A DNA stretch of 64,000 bases. Source: Acidobacteriota bacterium (GTDB lineage: Bacteria > Acidobacteriota > Blastocatellia > Pyrinomonadales > Pyrinomonadaceae). The notes below the pieces were generated by a model, which did no database searches, was not told the origin of the DNA, and saw only the letters and a program-made list of their open reading frames with translations. The stretch covers positions 1,488,001-1,552,000 of the forward strand of contig JADJBB010000021.1 of NCBI GenBank assembly GCA_016703965.1, written 5' to 3'. Below are positions 28,901-40,061 of this stretch, piece by piece; positions within the stretch are counted from its first letter, which is position 1, and every line of letters starts with the position of its first letter. The position numbers were made by a program, and so were the translations under genes.

Positions 28901-31900
28901 GCTCGTGCTGAGCGGTACTCATGTCCCAACCGCGGGGCAGCAATTCACTATTGTCAATAACGACGGTGGCGACTTGATCGTTGGAACATTTAATGGCCTT
29001 GCTCAGGGAGCGGCCATATCGAATTTCCTCGGGGCTCCGGGAGTGAACGCAACTATTAGCTACACCGGCGGGACTGGCAACGATGTCGTCCTCACGGTGG
29101 ACAACGTTCCCCCCACGGTAACCAGCACGACGCCGCTCCAGGGCGCGATAAACGTTGACCGCAACGGCAATATCACGCTTAACTTCTCCGAACCGGTGAA
29201 TATCCTGGCCGGCGGCATAACGGTCAACTGCGGCGGTGCAGAAGCATTTTCACCGACACTTCCGCAGAATGGCGTCACGTCGATCGTCATCGATCCTGGC
29301 AATACACTCCCCGCAGGTGTGCTTTGCACGGTGACGGGAGTGTCGGCCAGTATTGCTGACCCCGCCGGAAATCAGCTCGACGGCGACAGCAACGGCTCGG
29401 CCGGGCCGAACTTCACGCTAACCTTCACGACCGCATGTACGACGAATCCGATTGTGACGACCAATGCCGACAGCGGAGCGGGCAGCCTTCGTCAGGCAGT
29501 CATCGACGCATGTCCGGGCAATACGATCACCTTCCAAGCCGGAGTTTCACCGGTAACTCTGACCACAGGGCAGATCGTTATCAATAAGAATCTGACGATT
29601 GACGGTGGAACAGGGGCGACCGTAACGCGCTCCGCCGTGGCACCTAACTTTAGGATCTTCCAGGTAAACGGGGGCACCACGGTCGAACTACGAAGGCTGA
29701 CCATCAGCAACGGAAACGAAGCAAATGGCGGCGGCATCAGCAGTAACGGCACTTTGACACTTAGAAACAGTACCGTATCCGGTAATACAGCTTCTGGGTT
29801 CGGCGGCGGTCTGTTCAGTTTTGGAGCGTTGACAATTACCGACTCGACATTCTCGGGAAATCAGGCGGGCAATGCCGGCGGATTTTTCCAGGGAAACGCG
29901 AGCCTGAATATGTCAGGGTCGACAGTAAGCGGCAATACAACGACGTTCCAGGCAGCAGGCTTGAATATTCAGGATGCAAACGCGACGATCACCAATAGCA
30001 CCATCAGCGGGAACGTGAGTCAAAACAGCAATGGCGGCATCGCAAATATTTCTTCGACCGCGACGGTCCATTCGTTGAATCTGATCAACACGACCATCAC
30101 CGGTAACACTTCGGTCGGTATATACGGAGCGGTTTGGGTCAATGAAGATGCCGCATCACCTTCGGTAATAACTTCTCTTCGGAATACGCTGGTGGGCGGC
30201 AACACAGGCAGGAATTTCAGCACCACTACGCAGGATGTAAACGTCGTGCCCCTTCCAAATTCAATGATCGTCTCTGACGGCTACAACCTTGACAGCGATG
30301 GCACTAGCGGCTTTGTGAACGGAGCGAACGGGGATATTGTTGGATCGCTTGGATTGCCGATAAACGCCCAGCTTGCATCGCTGGCAAATAACGGCGGGAC
30401 TACCCAAACACATGCTCTACTCAATGGCTCACCTGCGATAAACGCCGGCAACGACTGTGTGCTGACGGCAAATGGCTGCGGTGCGAACGACCCGGTCGTC
30501 GGACTCACGACGGATCAGCGAGGAGCGGGTTTTGCAAGAAAGGTCGGTTCGCACGTCGATATCGGGGCCTTTGAGTTGCCGAATACGCCTCCAACGATCA
30601 CTCCGACAGCGGGTGTGACGCGGCAGCGGGGATCGGCGTTGACGAATTCGGTGATCGCGAATGTTGGGGACATCGAGACACCGCTTGGAAGCCTCGGTGT
30701 GACGGTGAACGGCGGAGCGACGGCGACCGACGGCCTCGTTACCTTGAGCAATATCGCTGTGAGTGCGGCAGGAGTTGTGACTGCGGACATCGTAGCCAAC
30801 TGCCTCGCGGTCCCAGGGAACTTTACATTGACGGTCACGGACGGCGGCGGGCTTTCGACCAATACGAATCTGACGGTGCTAGTCACTGCGAATACGCCGC
30901 CTGCCGTCACCTTTAACGGCCCTCAGAACGTGGTATTCGGCCAGTCCGGTTTCAGCGTACCGACAGCGACGGCGACGGATAATGGTTCTATCACGGGGTA
31001 CGTGCTGCAGAGCGTTGTCCCGGCAATGACAGTAACTCCCAAGGTCAATCCGGCCAACGGAACGGTGACTATCAATAATGCGGGCCCGACAGGATCGCAC
31101 GTGATCACGGTCCGCTCGACCGACAACTGCGGAGCGGTGACGGATTCATCGTTCACGCTGGTGGTCAACAGAGCTGGCACCACGACCACGATCTTCTCCG
31201 ACACGCCGGATCCAAGTGTTGTGGGCCAGAACTATACGGTTACGATCGCGGTCGCACCTGTGGCACCTGGAGCGGGCGTGCCGACGGGCAACATCACTAT
31301 CTCGGACGGCACGAATACGTGTGTGGCGATCCTGCCGGCGACAAGCTGCCAGCTCGCAAGCACATCGGCCGGGCCGAAGACTCTGACAGCGGCTTATTCG
31401 GGCGATACTAACTTTAACGGAAGCACCGCAGCGACGGCACCTCATCAGGTGGACCCGGCTCAGACGGCGACGACGGTGCAGACGCTGATCAATGCACCGA
31501 ACTACGGTTCGACGCTGACGGCGACGGCGACCATTACGGCGGTGGCACCGGGATCGGGAACGCCGCAGGGGACGGTGAACTTCAATGACGGCGGCAATCC
31601 GATAGCGGGCTGTCAGAATGTAGCGGTGACGGCACTGGGCTCGGCGGTCTGTACGACGAACCAGCTGCCGGCGGGAGTGGGCAAGGTCATCCAGGCAGTG
31701 TACTCGGGCAATGCGAACTACCTCACAAGCAACGGCTCGACGACCCAGACGATCGGCAAGGCACCGCTCAATGTCGCGGCCTCATCGGCGGCGGTCACAT
31801 ACGGCGATGCGGCACCGGCGATCACGGCAGCGATCACGGGCTTCGTGCTTGGTGAAACGACGGCCAACCTGACGACCCAGCCGACGTGCTCGACGACGTA

Positions 31901-33782
31901 TGTCCAGGGCTCACCGGTCTCAGGCTCGCAGTATCCGTCCAGTTGTACGGGAGCGGTCTCGAACAACTACAGCTTCAACTATGTGAACGGCAACGTGACA
32001 GTCAACAAGAAAGGCCTGACGGTAACGGCGGATAATAAGAGCCGTGCCTACGGAGCCGCGAACCCCACGCTGACGGCAACCTTCACGGGCTTTGTCCTCG
32101 GCCAGAACCTTGGAACAAGCGACGTGACGGGAAGCCCGCTGCTGTCAACGATGGCGACGCCTTCGAGCCCGGTCGCGGGCAGCCCGTATGCCATCACGGC
32201 AGCACTGGGCACACTGGCATCAGGGAACTACGCGTTCACAACATTCACGAACGGCATACTGACGATCACCCAATCCCAACTGACGGTGACGGCGAATAAC
32301 CAGACAAGAGTGTTTGGAGCCGCTAACCCGGCCCTGACATTCCAGATCACGGGCTTCCAGAACGGAGAGACGCTGGCGACAAGCGGAGTGACGGGAACAC
32401 CGAACATCTCGACCTCGGCAACGAGCACATCGGGTCCGGGAGCGTACCCGATCACAGCGGCACAGGGAACCTTAGCAGCCCCGAACTACACGTTCGCGAC
32501 AGCTAACGGAACCCTGACGGTGACACAGGCGGCGACGACGACAACGATCACGAACGCCTCAGCCCTCGGCAGCTCAACGGTGGTCGGGCAGAACTACCCG
32601 GTCAACTGGACAACGAGCCCGGTCGCCCCGGGAGCGGGAACACCGACGGGTAATGTGACAGTGAGCGACGGTACGGGCAACACATGTACGGCAGCGGTCG
32701 GAGCGGGCACATGCAGCCTCGCCTCGACACTGGGAGCGAAGACCATCACGGCGACCTACGCCGGCGATGCGAACTTCGGAGGCAGCACGTCACAGGCAGT
32801 CCAGCACAATGTGGTGATCGGCCTGACGGGCAACGTCAAGCAGTTCATCGCCTTCGGCACGAACACGAACCTCGCGGGCGTAACAATGACCCTGCTGAAC
32901 ACCGCAACGCAGCAGGCCACAACGACAACAACTGACGCAAACGGCAACTACTCATTCGGAGTAACGCAGACCGGCGGCAGCTATACCATCACCCCAAGCG
33001 GCCTCGGCAAGGCGTTTGAGGCGACAAGCAGAACGTACACCAACGTGGCCGGCAATATCACGGGCGGGGACTTCATCGCCTACGATGTACCGGGCCCGAA
33101 CGCGATACCGAGAACGGCGAGGGTGGTGAGCCAGATAGCAACGCAGGGACAGCCTGTAACTGTTCCGGTGCTGATGACGACGACGGGTGTTGAGACCAGG
33201 GTCGCCTTTACGGTGGAATATCCGGTAACGGCACTGGGCATCCCGACGGTGACATGCGGCACGGGAGCAGTGAACTGCACACTGGCCGTCAACAACTCGC
33301 TGCAAGGCAAGGTCGGCATCACGATCACCCCGACGGCGGCACTACCGGCCGGAACAAGAGAACTCGTGAAGATCACCTTCCCGACGTTCCAAAGCCCGGC
33401 GACGAGTGCCCAGATCAGATTCGGCGACTTCCCAACTCAAAGGGACGTGAGAAACGCGGAGAACAACCCGCTGCCGATGCTGTACTGGACGGACGGGCTG
33501 GTCTCATTCACCGGCGGCACACTGCTTGACGGAGCCACGATCTCCGGCAGAGTAACAACCGCAGCCGGACAGGGCCTGAGAAACGCGACGGTCACGATCA
33601 TCGACACGGCGGGCAACCGTAGAACAACGGTAACAAGCTCATTCGGAGCCTACCAGTTCGAAGGGCTCGAGGTCGGACGCGACTACCTGCTGACGGTGGC
33701 CAGCAAACGATTCAGATTCGCAACCCGCATAGTAAACCTCACGGAAAACCTAAGCGATGTGAACCTGGTCGGCCTGGAATAA
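22939..33782 (+). CDS. Giant secreted multidomain protein (about 3,600 residues), one-base frameshift
   Basis: A signal peptide (FVLIALASGLVLTATAGA) and an EFFG motif are followed by seven near-identical propeller repeats (SVSLSADGNTA--GG...GAAWVWTRSGGVW), a Calx-beta-like domain, and a CSLREA-type start (GDCSLRGAIGNANAN). A missing base near 24848 then breaks the frame: restoring it turns FGPRKR-stop into FGTPQTINIGANGE and joins the long second frame. That part holds right-handed beta-helix repeats (STISGN, GGGI), SwmA/Big_5-like Ig domains (PPTVTS), a second CSLREA-like block near 29450, repeated Ig-like domains, three MBG-type domains (YGDAAPAITA, YGAANPTLTA, FGAANPALTF), a cohesin-like domain and the VGLE-ending tail. 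It is probably a surface or extracellular adhesin. It is divergent from a sigma factor operon. Confidence 0.85.
23200..24345 (+). repeat. Seven tandem 165-bp repeats encoding a probable seven-bladed propeller
   Basis: Seven consecutive units of about 165 bases, starting at GGCGGCAAACTTGTCGG-like words, encode 54-56-residue blades. Long stretches are identical between units at DNA level, so the array is recent or kept uniform by recombination and may vary in copy number. Confidence 0.88.
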
Positions 33783-33819
33783 AATAAATTTATCTGTACG
33801 ATCTTCGGAGAGATAAACT

Positions 33820-33857
33820 AAATGGAAATGCGGACTCTCGAGCCCGCATTTCCATTT
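33820..33857 (+). terminator. Terminator of the giant gene
   Basis: A perfect 14-bp inverted repeat (AAATGGAAATGCGG and its complement) surrounds a 10-base loop 38 bases after the stop codon; the right arm ends in CATTT. Confidence 0.8.
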
Positions 33858-34464
33858 CTTATAGATCTTGTTCTCAGAAACGTTCAGGCCAACCATAAAT
33901 TCGAGCCCTCCTGACGAAATCCGTGACAAAGAATACGATGTGTCGCTTGCAATGGAGCCACTTGTGAACGCCAATAAACATTAGATTTCTGACATCTTCA
34001 TTTCGGGAGTATAAATCCCGTAAAGATCTGCCTTTTTCTCAAACGATTTTCAATGGGTTTTTTGACACCGGGTCTCGATGGGCTGTCGACTCAACCGGAT
34101 CGATCGACGTAACGACTCCCGTGCCTGATTTATTTCTCGATTATCAACGCAATTTCTTTTCGCAGGATCTCCCGTTGAACAAGTAGCCGCAGAAACAAGG
34201 CTCGCTGCCGAAAAAGGATCGGCCACCCGAAATGAAGTGCATACCGGCCATATTTGCAGTTAAACGACACAGATTATTTAGAAGATACAAATTGGCGGAT
34301 GTGGCGACTTACGTCGCCTCCTATGTAATCGTTTTCCGATGCAGCCACACGTCCAAGAATAGGGGCTAAGTTTCGAACTGTAGGAAGTTTTCTAGATGGT
34401 TATAAATGACCTCTTTAAGAAATTTCCGATCAAAATATCACGATCCATTTCAAGCAAAAATAAA
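33858..34464. other. Intergenic gap between two convergent giant genes
   Basis: About 600 bases without a recognisable gene on either strand. A block at 34017-34037 repeats one found at 18715-18736. The region may be decayed duplicate DNA. Confidence 0.4.
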
Positions 34465-34495
34465 TGGACACGGCCAATGATTTTGACCGTGTTCA
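34465..34495 (-). terminator. Terminator of the metallopeptidase gene, shared with its paralog
   Basis: On the minus strand a 13-bp stem with one mismatch and a G-U pair is followed by TTTATTTTTG. The same hairpin and flank recur at 59508-59538 after the paralogous gene. Confidence 0.75.
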
Positions 34496-34525
34496 TATGC
34501 TAAAACCAGATCAACACTCAAACTC

Positions 34526-37500
34526 TCACTCGAGTCCTACAAAATCTGCAAGGTTTAGATCAGTCAATATCCGCGTAATTCGGGGAGCAAATCGATACCT
34601 TTTCGACGAAATACTGATGGTATAAGTGTCGCCGTTTGCCACACCGCTGAAGGAGAAAACGCCGAATGAGCTCGTGGTCGTTGATCTCGAAACACCTTGG
34701 GAACTTATTAGTGTCACATGAGCATTTCTAAGGCCGATGCCCGTCGGGGTGGTTACCCTGGAACTGATCGTGGAGGTTGAGCCCGGCGTGAGAATGAGCG
34801 TTACGTCAACGATCTTTGGGCTAGCGGTTCCGCCGGTAGGTGTGATCGTGATCCTTCCAGTGTTGACGCCTAGATTGAGGCCCGATGGATCTACGCTCAC
34901 GTTTATACTTGACGGCGCCATCCCGGTTCCGAGATCGAGCTGTATCGAAGGCTGATCTGATGTAGCTGTCCAAGTCAATATGCCATCGCCGGAGTTGCTA
35001 ATGGACAGTGTCTGAGGTGGTATGGGTGAGCCGTAGATCGCAACGTAGCTCAGTCGGGCGGAACTGACTGCAAGGGCGGCCGGCAGAACGGGCCGCGAGC
35101 GGAATACCCGTATCGTCCGGGTCGAGGTGCCTGACTGGCCTGAGCTGTCGGTGGCAGTTAGCGTTATTGTGTGTGTTCCTTCCTGGAGGCTTGTTGCGTC
35201 AAAAGAAACCGAAGAGCCGGTGCCGACGGCACCGTTCAGATTTGATGTCCAGGTAAGCCTTGCGTTCGGCAGCAGGCCGTCTTCTGCATCGTATCCCGAG
35301 CCCCTGAGAATTATCGTCTGTTCGCCCACGAACATGCTGTCGTTGGGCGGTAGCGAGATGGTCGCCTCTGGTGCGTGCGCCGGTACGGTGAATGTCGCAT
35401 TTGACTGGTCTTGTGAGGTGTTTATGCCATCGCTCGCGATCACGCGGATCAGTGCTTGGGCGGAGCCAGGGATGGTCGTAAGATCTAAAGTGTAGGAATT
35501 GGTCGTTACGTCTGTGGCAAGAACCCGCCAGGTCGTGCCGCCGTCCGAGCTGTACTGAATTATTTGATTCAACGTTTCGCCGTCAGCATCCGCGGATGTC
35601 CACGTCAGGTTTGCGGTTGGCCCGGTGAGGATCTCGCCGCCGTTTGGCGAGGTGACAGTGACCGTCGGAGCATTCGCTGACGCCTGTCGCGAGATGACCG
35701 GTACACCGTCGTGCAGGATCGTAATGCGTTTTGTGCCGTTGTCCCACGGTAGCATCAGGTTGAACGTAGCCTGATCACCGGCTTCGGATGGATGATCGGG
35801 CTCGAAGGGGAAGGTCGCGATCGGCTGGCCGTTGATATTCTCGAATCGCACAGCGTAGCCGCCTGCGGTGGGAAGATCGACCGGACCTGGAGAATTTACC
35901 ACGTAAACAGAGGACAATTGCGGAGAGACGCCGGGACCGAGAGATAAAACTCCGCTTAAGAAAACAATATCGTTTGCTTCGACCGATTCAGGGACGACTT
36001 TTGGCTCACTCGCAGGCCGGTTATTCGGATCGCTACCGGTTATACCCTGCATGCTGGTGAGTAAGCGGCCGTAGTTATGTTCCGATATCCAGTGACGCTG
36101 CGGCGCGTAGCTCATGAAATCCGGCGTATACGGTCCATACACCCGGCCGGGATTGGTGGTCAGGTAGCGTCCCGTATCGTTGACGTCGAAACCATAGATG
36201 GCGCTCGGGTCGTACATTATCTTGTTCTTACTGATCGTCCCGTCGGCTGGCGTGTGTGGCCCGGAGCCCTGTTCGGCAGGTGCTATACCATTCTGAAGGT
36301 TGTAGTTAGTGTGACTGAGCCCGAGATCGTGGCCTAACTCGTGCGGGGCGATCAGCGTACCGTCGACGTAGGTTGCGCACACATCGCCCGGGATATCATT
36401 GGCGAGACCGACGACACCACCTACACTGTTGGTGAGTAAACCGACGTAGTGTTTCGGGCAAACTGACGCTCGATTGCGGCAATCAAGGCGGAATTGGGTA
36501 AGAAGTTTGCTATCGATGCTTTGAAAATCCGCCAATGTGCTTGGTCTGCCTACGCCCGCGGGAACCGAACTGCTGTAACTGTCAAAGTAGACATCCTTTG
36601 TCGGGAAGATCGCTTTGAATTCCTCAACGACCTGATTTACATCTGTCGTCGTTGTTTGAAATGTCGACGTGCCAACCGTATATGCGAGGCGAAAGAACCT
36701 GATGTCGAGCGCGCTGGTGGGAGCGTTGAACGTAACACTCGTCGCACAATTCGGTGTCGGGTCCGGCTCGCTGCAGGTGAGCGGATAATCGGCTTCGATA
36801 CGGAACTGCAATGTTCCTGCGGCAGTCCATTCATCAGGCAGTTCAAAATAAAAGCCTTGATCCGGATCTATGCGATCAGGCATCTCCTTCACGGCGATCT
36901 GACCGCCAAAGTTTTTGGACTGTTTGATAGTACGGCTGATGCCGTCGGCGGAATTTGAGCCGATGAGTTTAGCCGATATAGTGGCGCCGGCCGACGCAGA
37001 GTTGAGAGCCTTTACATAGGCCCGAATGAATGTACGTTTTCCCGCGATCAACGGTACGCTGTTCCTAAGATCCTGAACTGCCTGCGTTACTTCAAGGCCG
37101 GTAAGTGCGACTTTCGGCTTTACCACGGTTAGTAAGTTCAAAGTGTTATTAGCCGGATTGGGATCCTGTTCGGATCCAGTTACTGTGCTTGTAGCGACGA
37201 AATCTCCGGCACTTAGCGGCTGTGCGGTAATGTTGATCGTCGAACTACTGACCGACGACGCAATATTTCCTATATTGCAGACGAGGAAACCGCCCGCCAA
37301 ACTGCATCCCGGACCCGAGATCGTCACGACCTGCGCCGGAACCGAAAAGTTTAACCTGAATTGTACGCCCGTGGCCGGAGACGGGCCCAGATTACGAAGT
37401 AATAGCTGATACGTTATGTTGTCGCCAGCATTCGAAACAGCGGGCGGAACCGCGACTGATCGCACTTCGAGATCGGCCTGCGGAGCCGCGATCGCGACCG

Positions 37501-39880
37501 GAGCGTTGTCGAGGTTGTTGGCCGGGTTTGGGTCGATAGTATTATTGGCATCGACCGAGGTCGTCAGACGTATGTTGGCTGAGATTACGGTCGCGGCCCG
37601 GGCGGTAAAGTTGATCCGGCGCGTCGAACTTCCAGAGGTTGCTCCCGCCGGACCTGGGTCGATGCTACTGAGCGAGCAGATGACATGGCTGCCTGAAACG
37701 CTGCAGCCATTGGTGGTTGTTGCAAGATTGCTAAAGCCAGTATCGATAAAGCCGTCGAACGTTACACCCGACGCAATCTCAGGCCCATTATTGTTGACGA
37801 TAGCCGAAAACGCTACCGTGTCGCCCACTGTCGCCGTGGCTGACGGCCGAGGCGAAAAGACCACGGAAACGTCTGCCTGCGTGCGTCCGATGGTTGCGGA
37901 GCCGGTCGCCCTGGTTCCGTCCGTAAATGTCATAGTGAGATTGAACGTCGAATTCAACGAGAATGAAGTTGGTGTGGAATCGGGAACAAAGAGTTTAAAA
38001 ACACCGAGATTTCCGACCTGGGGAGTACTGCAGAGTGAGCCATTCGAACAGTTCAGTAGAGGAGCATCGAGGCCGTCAGCAATTCCGACAACCCATTTCA
38101 CCTGATTGGCCGGAACGGGCGGCGGCTGCGGTATGGTGTCCCATTCGTTGCCGTTCGGCCCGGTGAGAACGATCGTTTGCATCAATTTTGTTGAAGTAGC
38201 CGCTGGCAGCGTCAGAGTAAATGTGCCATCCGTCTCGCCATCGACGGGAATACCTGAGTCGCTCTTGCCCACACGGTCCCTCAGCCGCCCTTCATAAGAA
38301 AGCGTGGCAGGAAAGGGCGTTGGTGTCGCTCCGGGAGCGATCGTTATGGTTCCGCCGGTGTAGGCCGTTGGGAGAATTCCTCCCGACAGATCGGAGACGG
38401 ACTGAGCGGTAGGCGTGGAGCCGAAACTGACCGGCGTCGTTCCCATCGCGGCGCCCGATGCTATATCGAAGCGAAGATCAACTATCTGCCGCGTGCCCGA
38501 TGCAAAAACTGCCCCATTGCGATCGAGAAGTATGCCGATCTTTCCGCCCGCGGTTTGGCTTAGATTAGTACCAAGAAACGTACCGGCGGGTGACCCGCTG
38601 CCGAGGGTTACGACGGGGTTCGAGAGTTTTGTTTGGTCAAAGTTTACCGAAAAACTTACTACCGATTCATTGCCCTGAGCGTCGAGTTCGATAGGGACAG
38701 TAACTTGCTGTCCAGTGAGTCCGGACGCAGCTATGGCCCGGATCGTTCGAGTTCCTGGAGCCCATGTCGGCCATAGATCATAGTCGGCATTCGCGGCACT
38801 CGTTACGGCAGTGACCTGATTGGTAGCGACCGCGACGCGGTAGATTCGGTTTGTATCTGAATATGCGATCGACGTATCATCCGGCGACCAGCCTGGGTGG
38901 TGTACTGCGGTTGAACCGTTGGGCAACGTGACGAGCACCGTGGCGTTAGTGCCGTTCGCATTCATCACGTTCAGCGAACTGGTGCCGTCAGCGTTGAATT
39001 TTACGAAAGCGATCTTCGCAGCATCGTGCGAGTATACGGGAAAAGCATAATGAGCCGGACTGCTGGTGAGCGGCTGGCGTTGGCCCTCGGTTATTGTGCT
39101 GTCAGGGTTGATCGTGAAAGTTTCGGTGTAAAGATCGCCAGTAAAATTACCGCTGTCTACATCAGCCTTGACGGCAGAGGTTCTCACGAATACGACTTGG
39201 GCAGTTACCGGAGCGGTCGGGAGCGGGTTCCACGACGGATAAAGATACGAACTTGGGCCGGTGGGATTAAAGTCGTGGGTGTTGGTTGTGGTATCACATG
39301 CGGAGCAACTACCGCCGATGATCTTTGTGTGATAGTACAAGGAACCGTTGATGTTTGCTGTCGAATTATATGCGATCGCATTTCCGTTAGGTGAGTACTT
39401 TGGATAAAGGCCGACAATATTTGAGCCACCGCCTAATAGCGTCAAGCCCGTTGGTGAATAACTACTCGCGGGGCTCGTCGTCAGTTGAGTATTGCGCAAG
39501 AAAACTATCTTTGACCCGTCGAATGAATAGTTCGGCTGACTGCCCTCGCCGAATGGGTTTTCGCTTAGGTTTGTCGGATCAACTCTGTAAAGCTGGCCGC
39601 CGCGGTTATAGGGAGTATCAAACGCTGCTGAAGCACCTCTCTGAAAGATGATCGGCCCGTTCGCCAGAACCAGCGGGGCCGCAGTGCGTTCATCCAAAAC
39701 TGAAATATTCTCCGTTAGGACGGTTTGTTCGGTGGGGGCTGCACCAAAAAATTCACGGATCGAACCCGAAAAGCTGCTCGCCGAACTACCGGCAACGACT
39801 GACAGGACCGAAATTCCAGCTATTGCGAGCAACGCGACGCGGCTGCGTAAGAAACCTAACGACCTCTGGTTTTTTAACAT
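34526..39880 (-). CDS. Giant secreted zinc metallopeptidase with DUF11, BACON-like and VGLE-tail domains
   Basis: The 1,784-residue product has a signal peptide (ALLAIAGISVLSVVAG) and an IREFFG motif like that of the giant at 22939. PD40/TolB-like repeats (PNYSFDGSKIVF, YPKYSPNGNAIAY, HPGWSPDDTSIAY) follow, then a cohesin-like region and two or three DUF11 repeats (NNGPEIASGVTF, NLGPSPATGVQF). The peptidase domain has HELGHDLGLSH, with zinc ligands His1180, His1184 and His1190, and a downstream DFMSY Met-turn, as in metzincins. After it come Ig-like domains (SPNGGEILTGPTANLTWTS), a BACON-like repeat and the RYRFAPR...VGLE tail. It probably digests extracellular protein or polymer. It is divergent from the sigma factor gene at 40062 and paralogous to the gene at 59562. 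Confidence 0.85.
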   Translation of the reverse strand: MLKNQRSLGFLRSRVALLAIAGISVLSVVAGSSASSFSGSIREFFGAAPTEQTVLTENISVLDERTAAPLVLANGPIIFQRGASAAFDTPYNRGGQLYRVDPTNLSENPFGEGSQPNYSFDGSKIVFLRNTQLTTSPASSYSPTGLTLLGGGSNIVGLYPKYSPNGNAIAYNSTANINGSLYYHTKIIGGSCSACDTTTNTHDFNPTGPSSYLYPSWNPLPTAPVTAQVVFVRTSAVKADVDSGNFTGDLYTETFTINPDSTITEGQRQPLTSSPAHYAFPVYSHDAAKIAFVKFNADGTSSLNVMNANGTNATVLVTLPNGSTAVHHPGWSPDDTSIAYSDTNRIYRVAVATNQVTAVTSAANADYDLWPTWAPGTRTIRAIAASGLTGQQVTVPIELDAQGNESVVSFSVNFDQTKLSNPVVTLGSGSPAGTFLGTNLSQTAGGKIGILLDRNGAVFASGTRQIVDLRFDIASGAAMGTTPVSFGSTPTAQSVSDLSGGILPTAYTGGTITIAPGATPTPFPATLSYEGRLRDRVGKSDSGIPVDGETDGTFTLTLPAATSTKLMQTIVLTGPNGNEWDTIPQPPPVPANQVKWVVGIADGLDAPLLNCSNGSLCSTPQVGNLGVFKLFVPDSTPTSFSLNSTFNLTMTFTDGTRATGSATIGRTQADVSVVFSPRPSATATVGDTVAFSAIVNNNGPEIASGVTFDGFIDTGFSNLATTTNGCSVSGSHVICSLSSIDPGPAGATSGSSTRRINFTARAATVISANIRLTTSVDANNTIDPNPANNLDNAPVAIAAPQADLEVRSVAVPPAVSNAGDNITYQLLLRNLGPSPATGVQFRLNFSVPAQVVTISGPGCSLAGGFLVCNIGNIASSVSSSTINITAQPLSAGDFVATSTVTGSEQDPNPANNTLNLLTVVKPKVALTGLEVTQAVQDLRNSVPLIAGKRTFIRAYVKALNSASAGATISAKLIGSNSADGISRTIKQSKNFGGQIAVKEMPDRIDPDQGFYFELPDEWTAAGTLQFRIEADYPLTCSEPDPTPNCATSVTFNAPTSALDIRFFRLAYTVGTSTFQTTTTDVNQVVEEFKAIFPTKDVYFDSYSSSVPAGVGRPSTLADFQSIDSKLLTQFRLDCRNRASVCPKHYVGLLTNSVGGVVGLANDIPGDVCATYVDGTLIAPHELGHDLGLSHTNYNLQNGIAPAEQGSGPHTPADGTISKNKIMYDPSAIYGFDVNDTGRYLTTNPGRVYGPYTPDFMSYAPQRHWISEHNYGRLLTSMQGITGSDPNNRPASEPKVVPESVEANDIVFLSGVLSLGPGVSPQLSSVYVVNSPGPVDLPTAGGYAVRFENINGQPIATFPFEPDHPSEAGDQATFNLMLPWDNGTKRITILHDGVPVISRQASANAPTVTVTSPNGGEILTGPTANLTWTSADADGETLNQIIQYSSDGGTTWRVLATDVTTNSYTLDLTTIPGSAQALIRVIASDGINTSQDQSNATFTVPAHAPEATISLPPNDSMFVGEQTIILRGSGYDAEDGLLPNARLTWTSNLNGAVGTGSSVSFDATSLQEGTHTITLTATDSSGQSGTSTRTIRVFRSRPVLPAALAVSSARLSYVAIYGSPIPPQTLSISNSGDGILTWTATSDQPSIQLDLGTGMAPSSINVSVDPSGLNLGVNTGRITITPTGGTASPKIVDVTLILTPGSTSTISSRVTTPTGIGLRNAHVTLISSQGVSRSTTTSSFGVFSFSGVANGDTYTISISSKRYRFAPRITRILTDLNLADFVGLE

Positions 39881-40061
39881 ATTTTTTGGGTATATCTCGT
39901 GACGACTATGGTTTCGACCCGTTTCCGTCTTATGTCCGCCGCGAGCGGTGTTTTGTTTATTTATATCTCTATTACTTCATGCAATATTTAGCCGTAAACC
40001 GGCTCATTTTTATCGACATGGATCGATAAACCTTGTAATCTAACCCTTTATTAGCAAGGAA

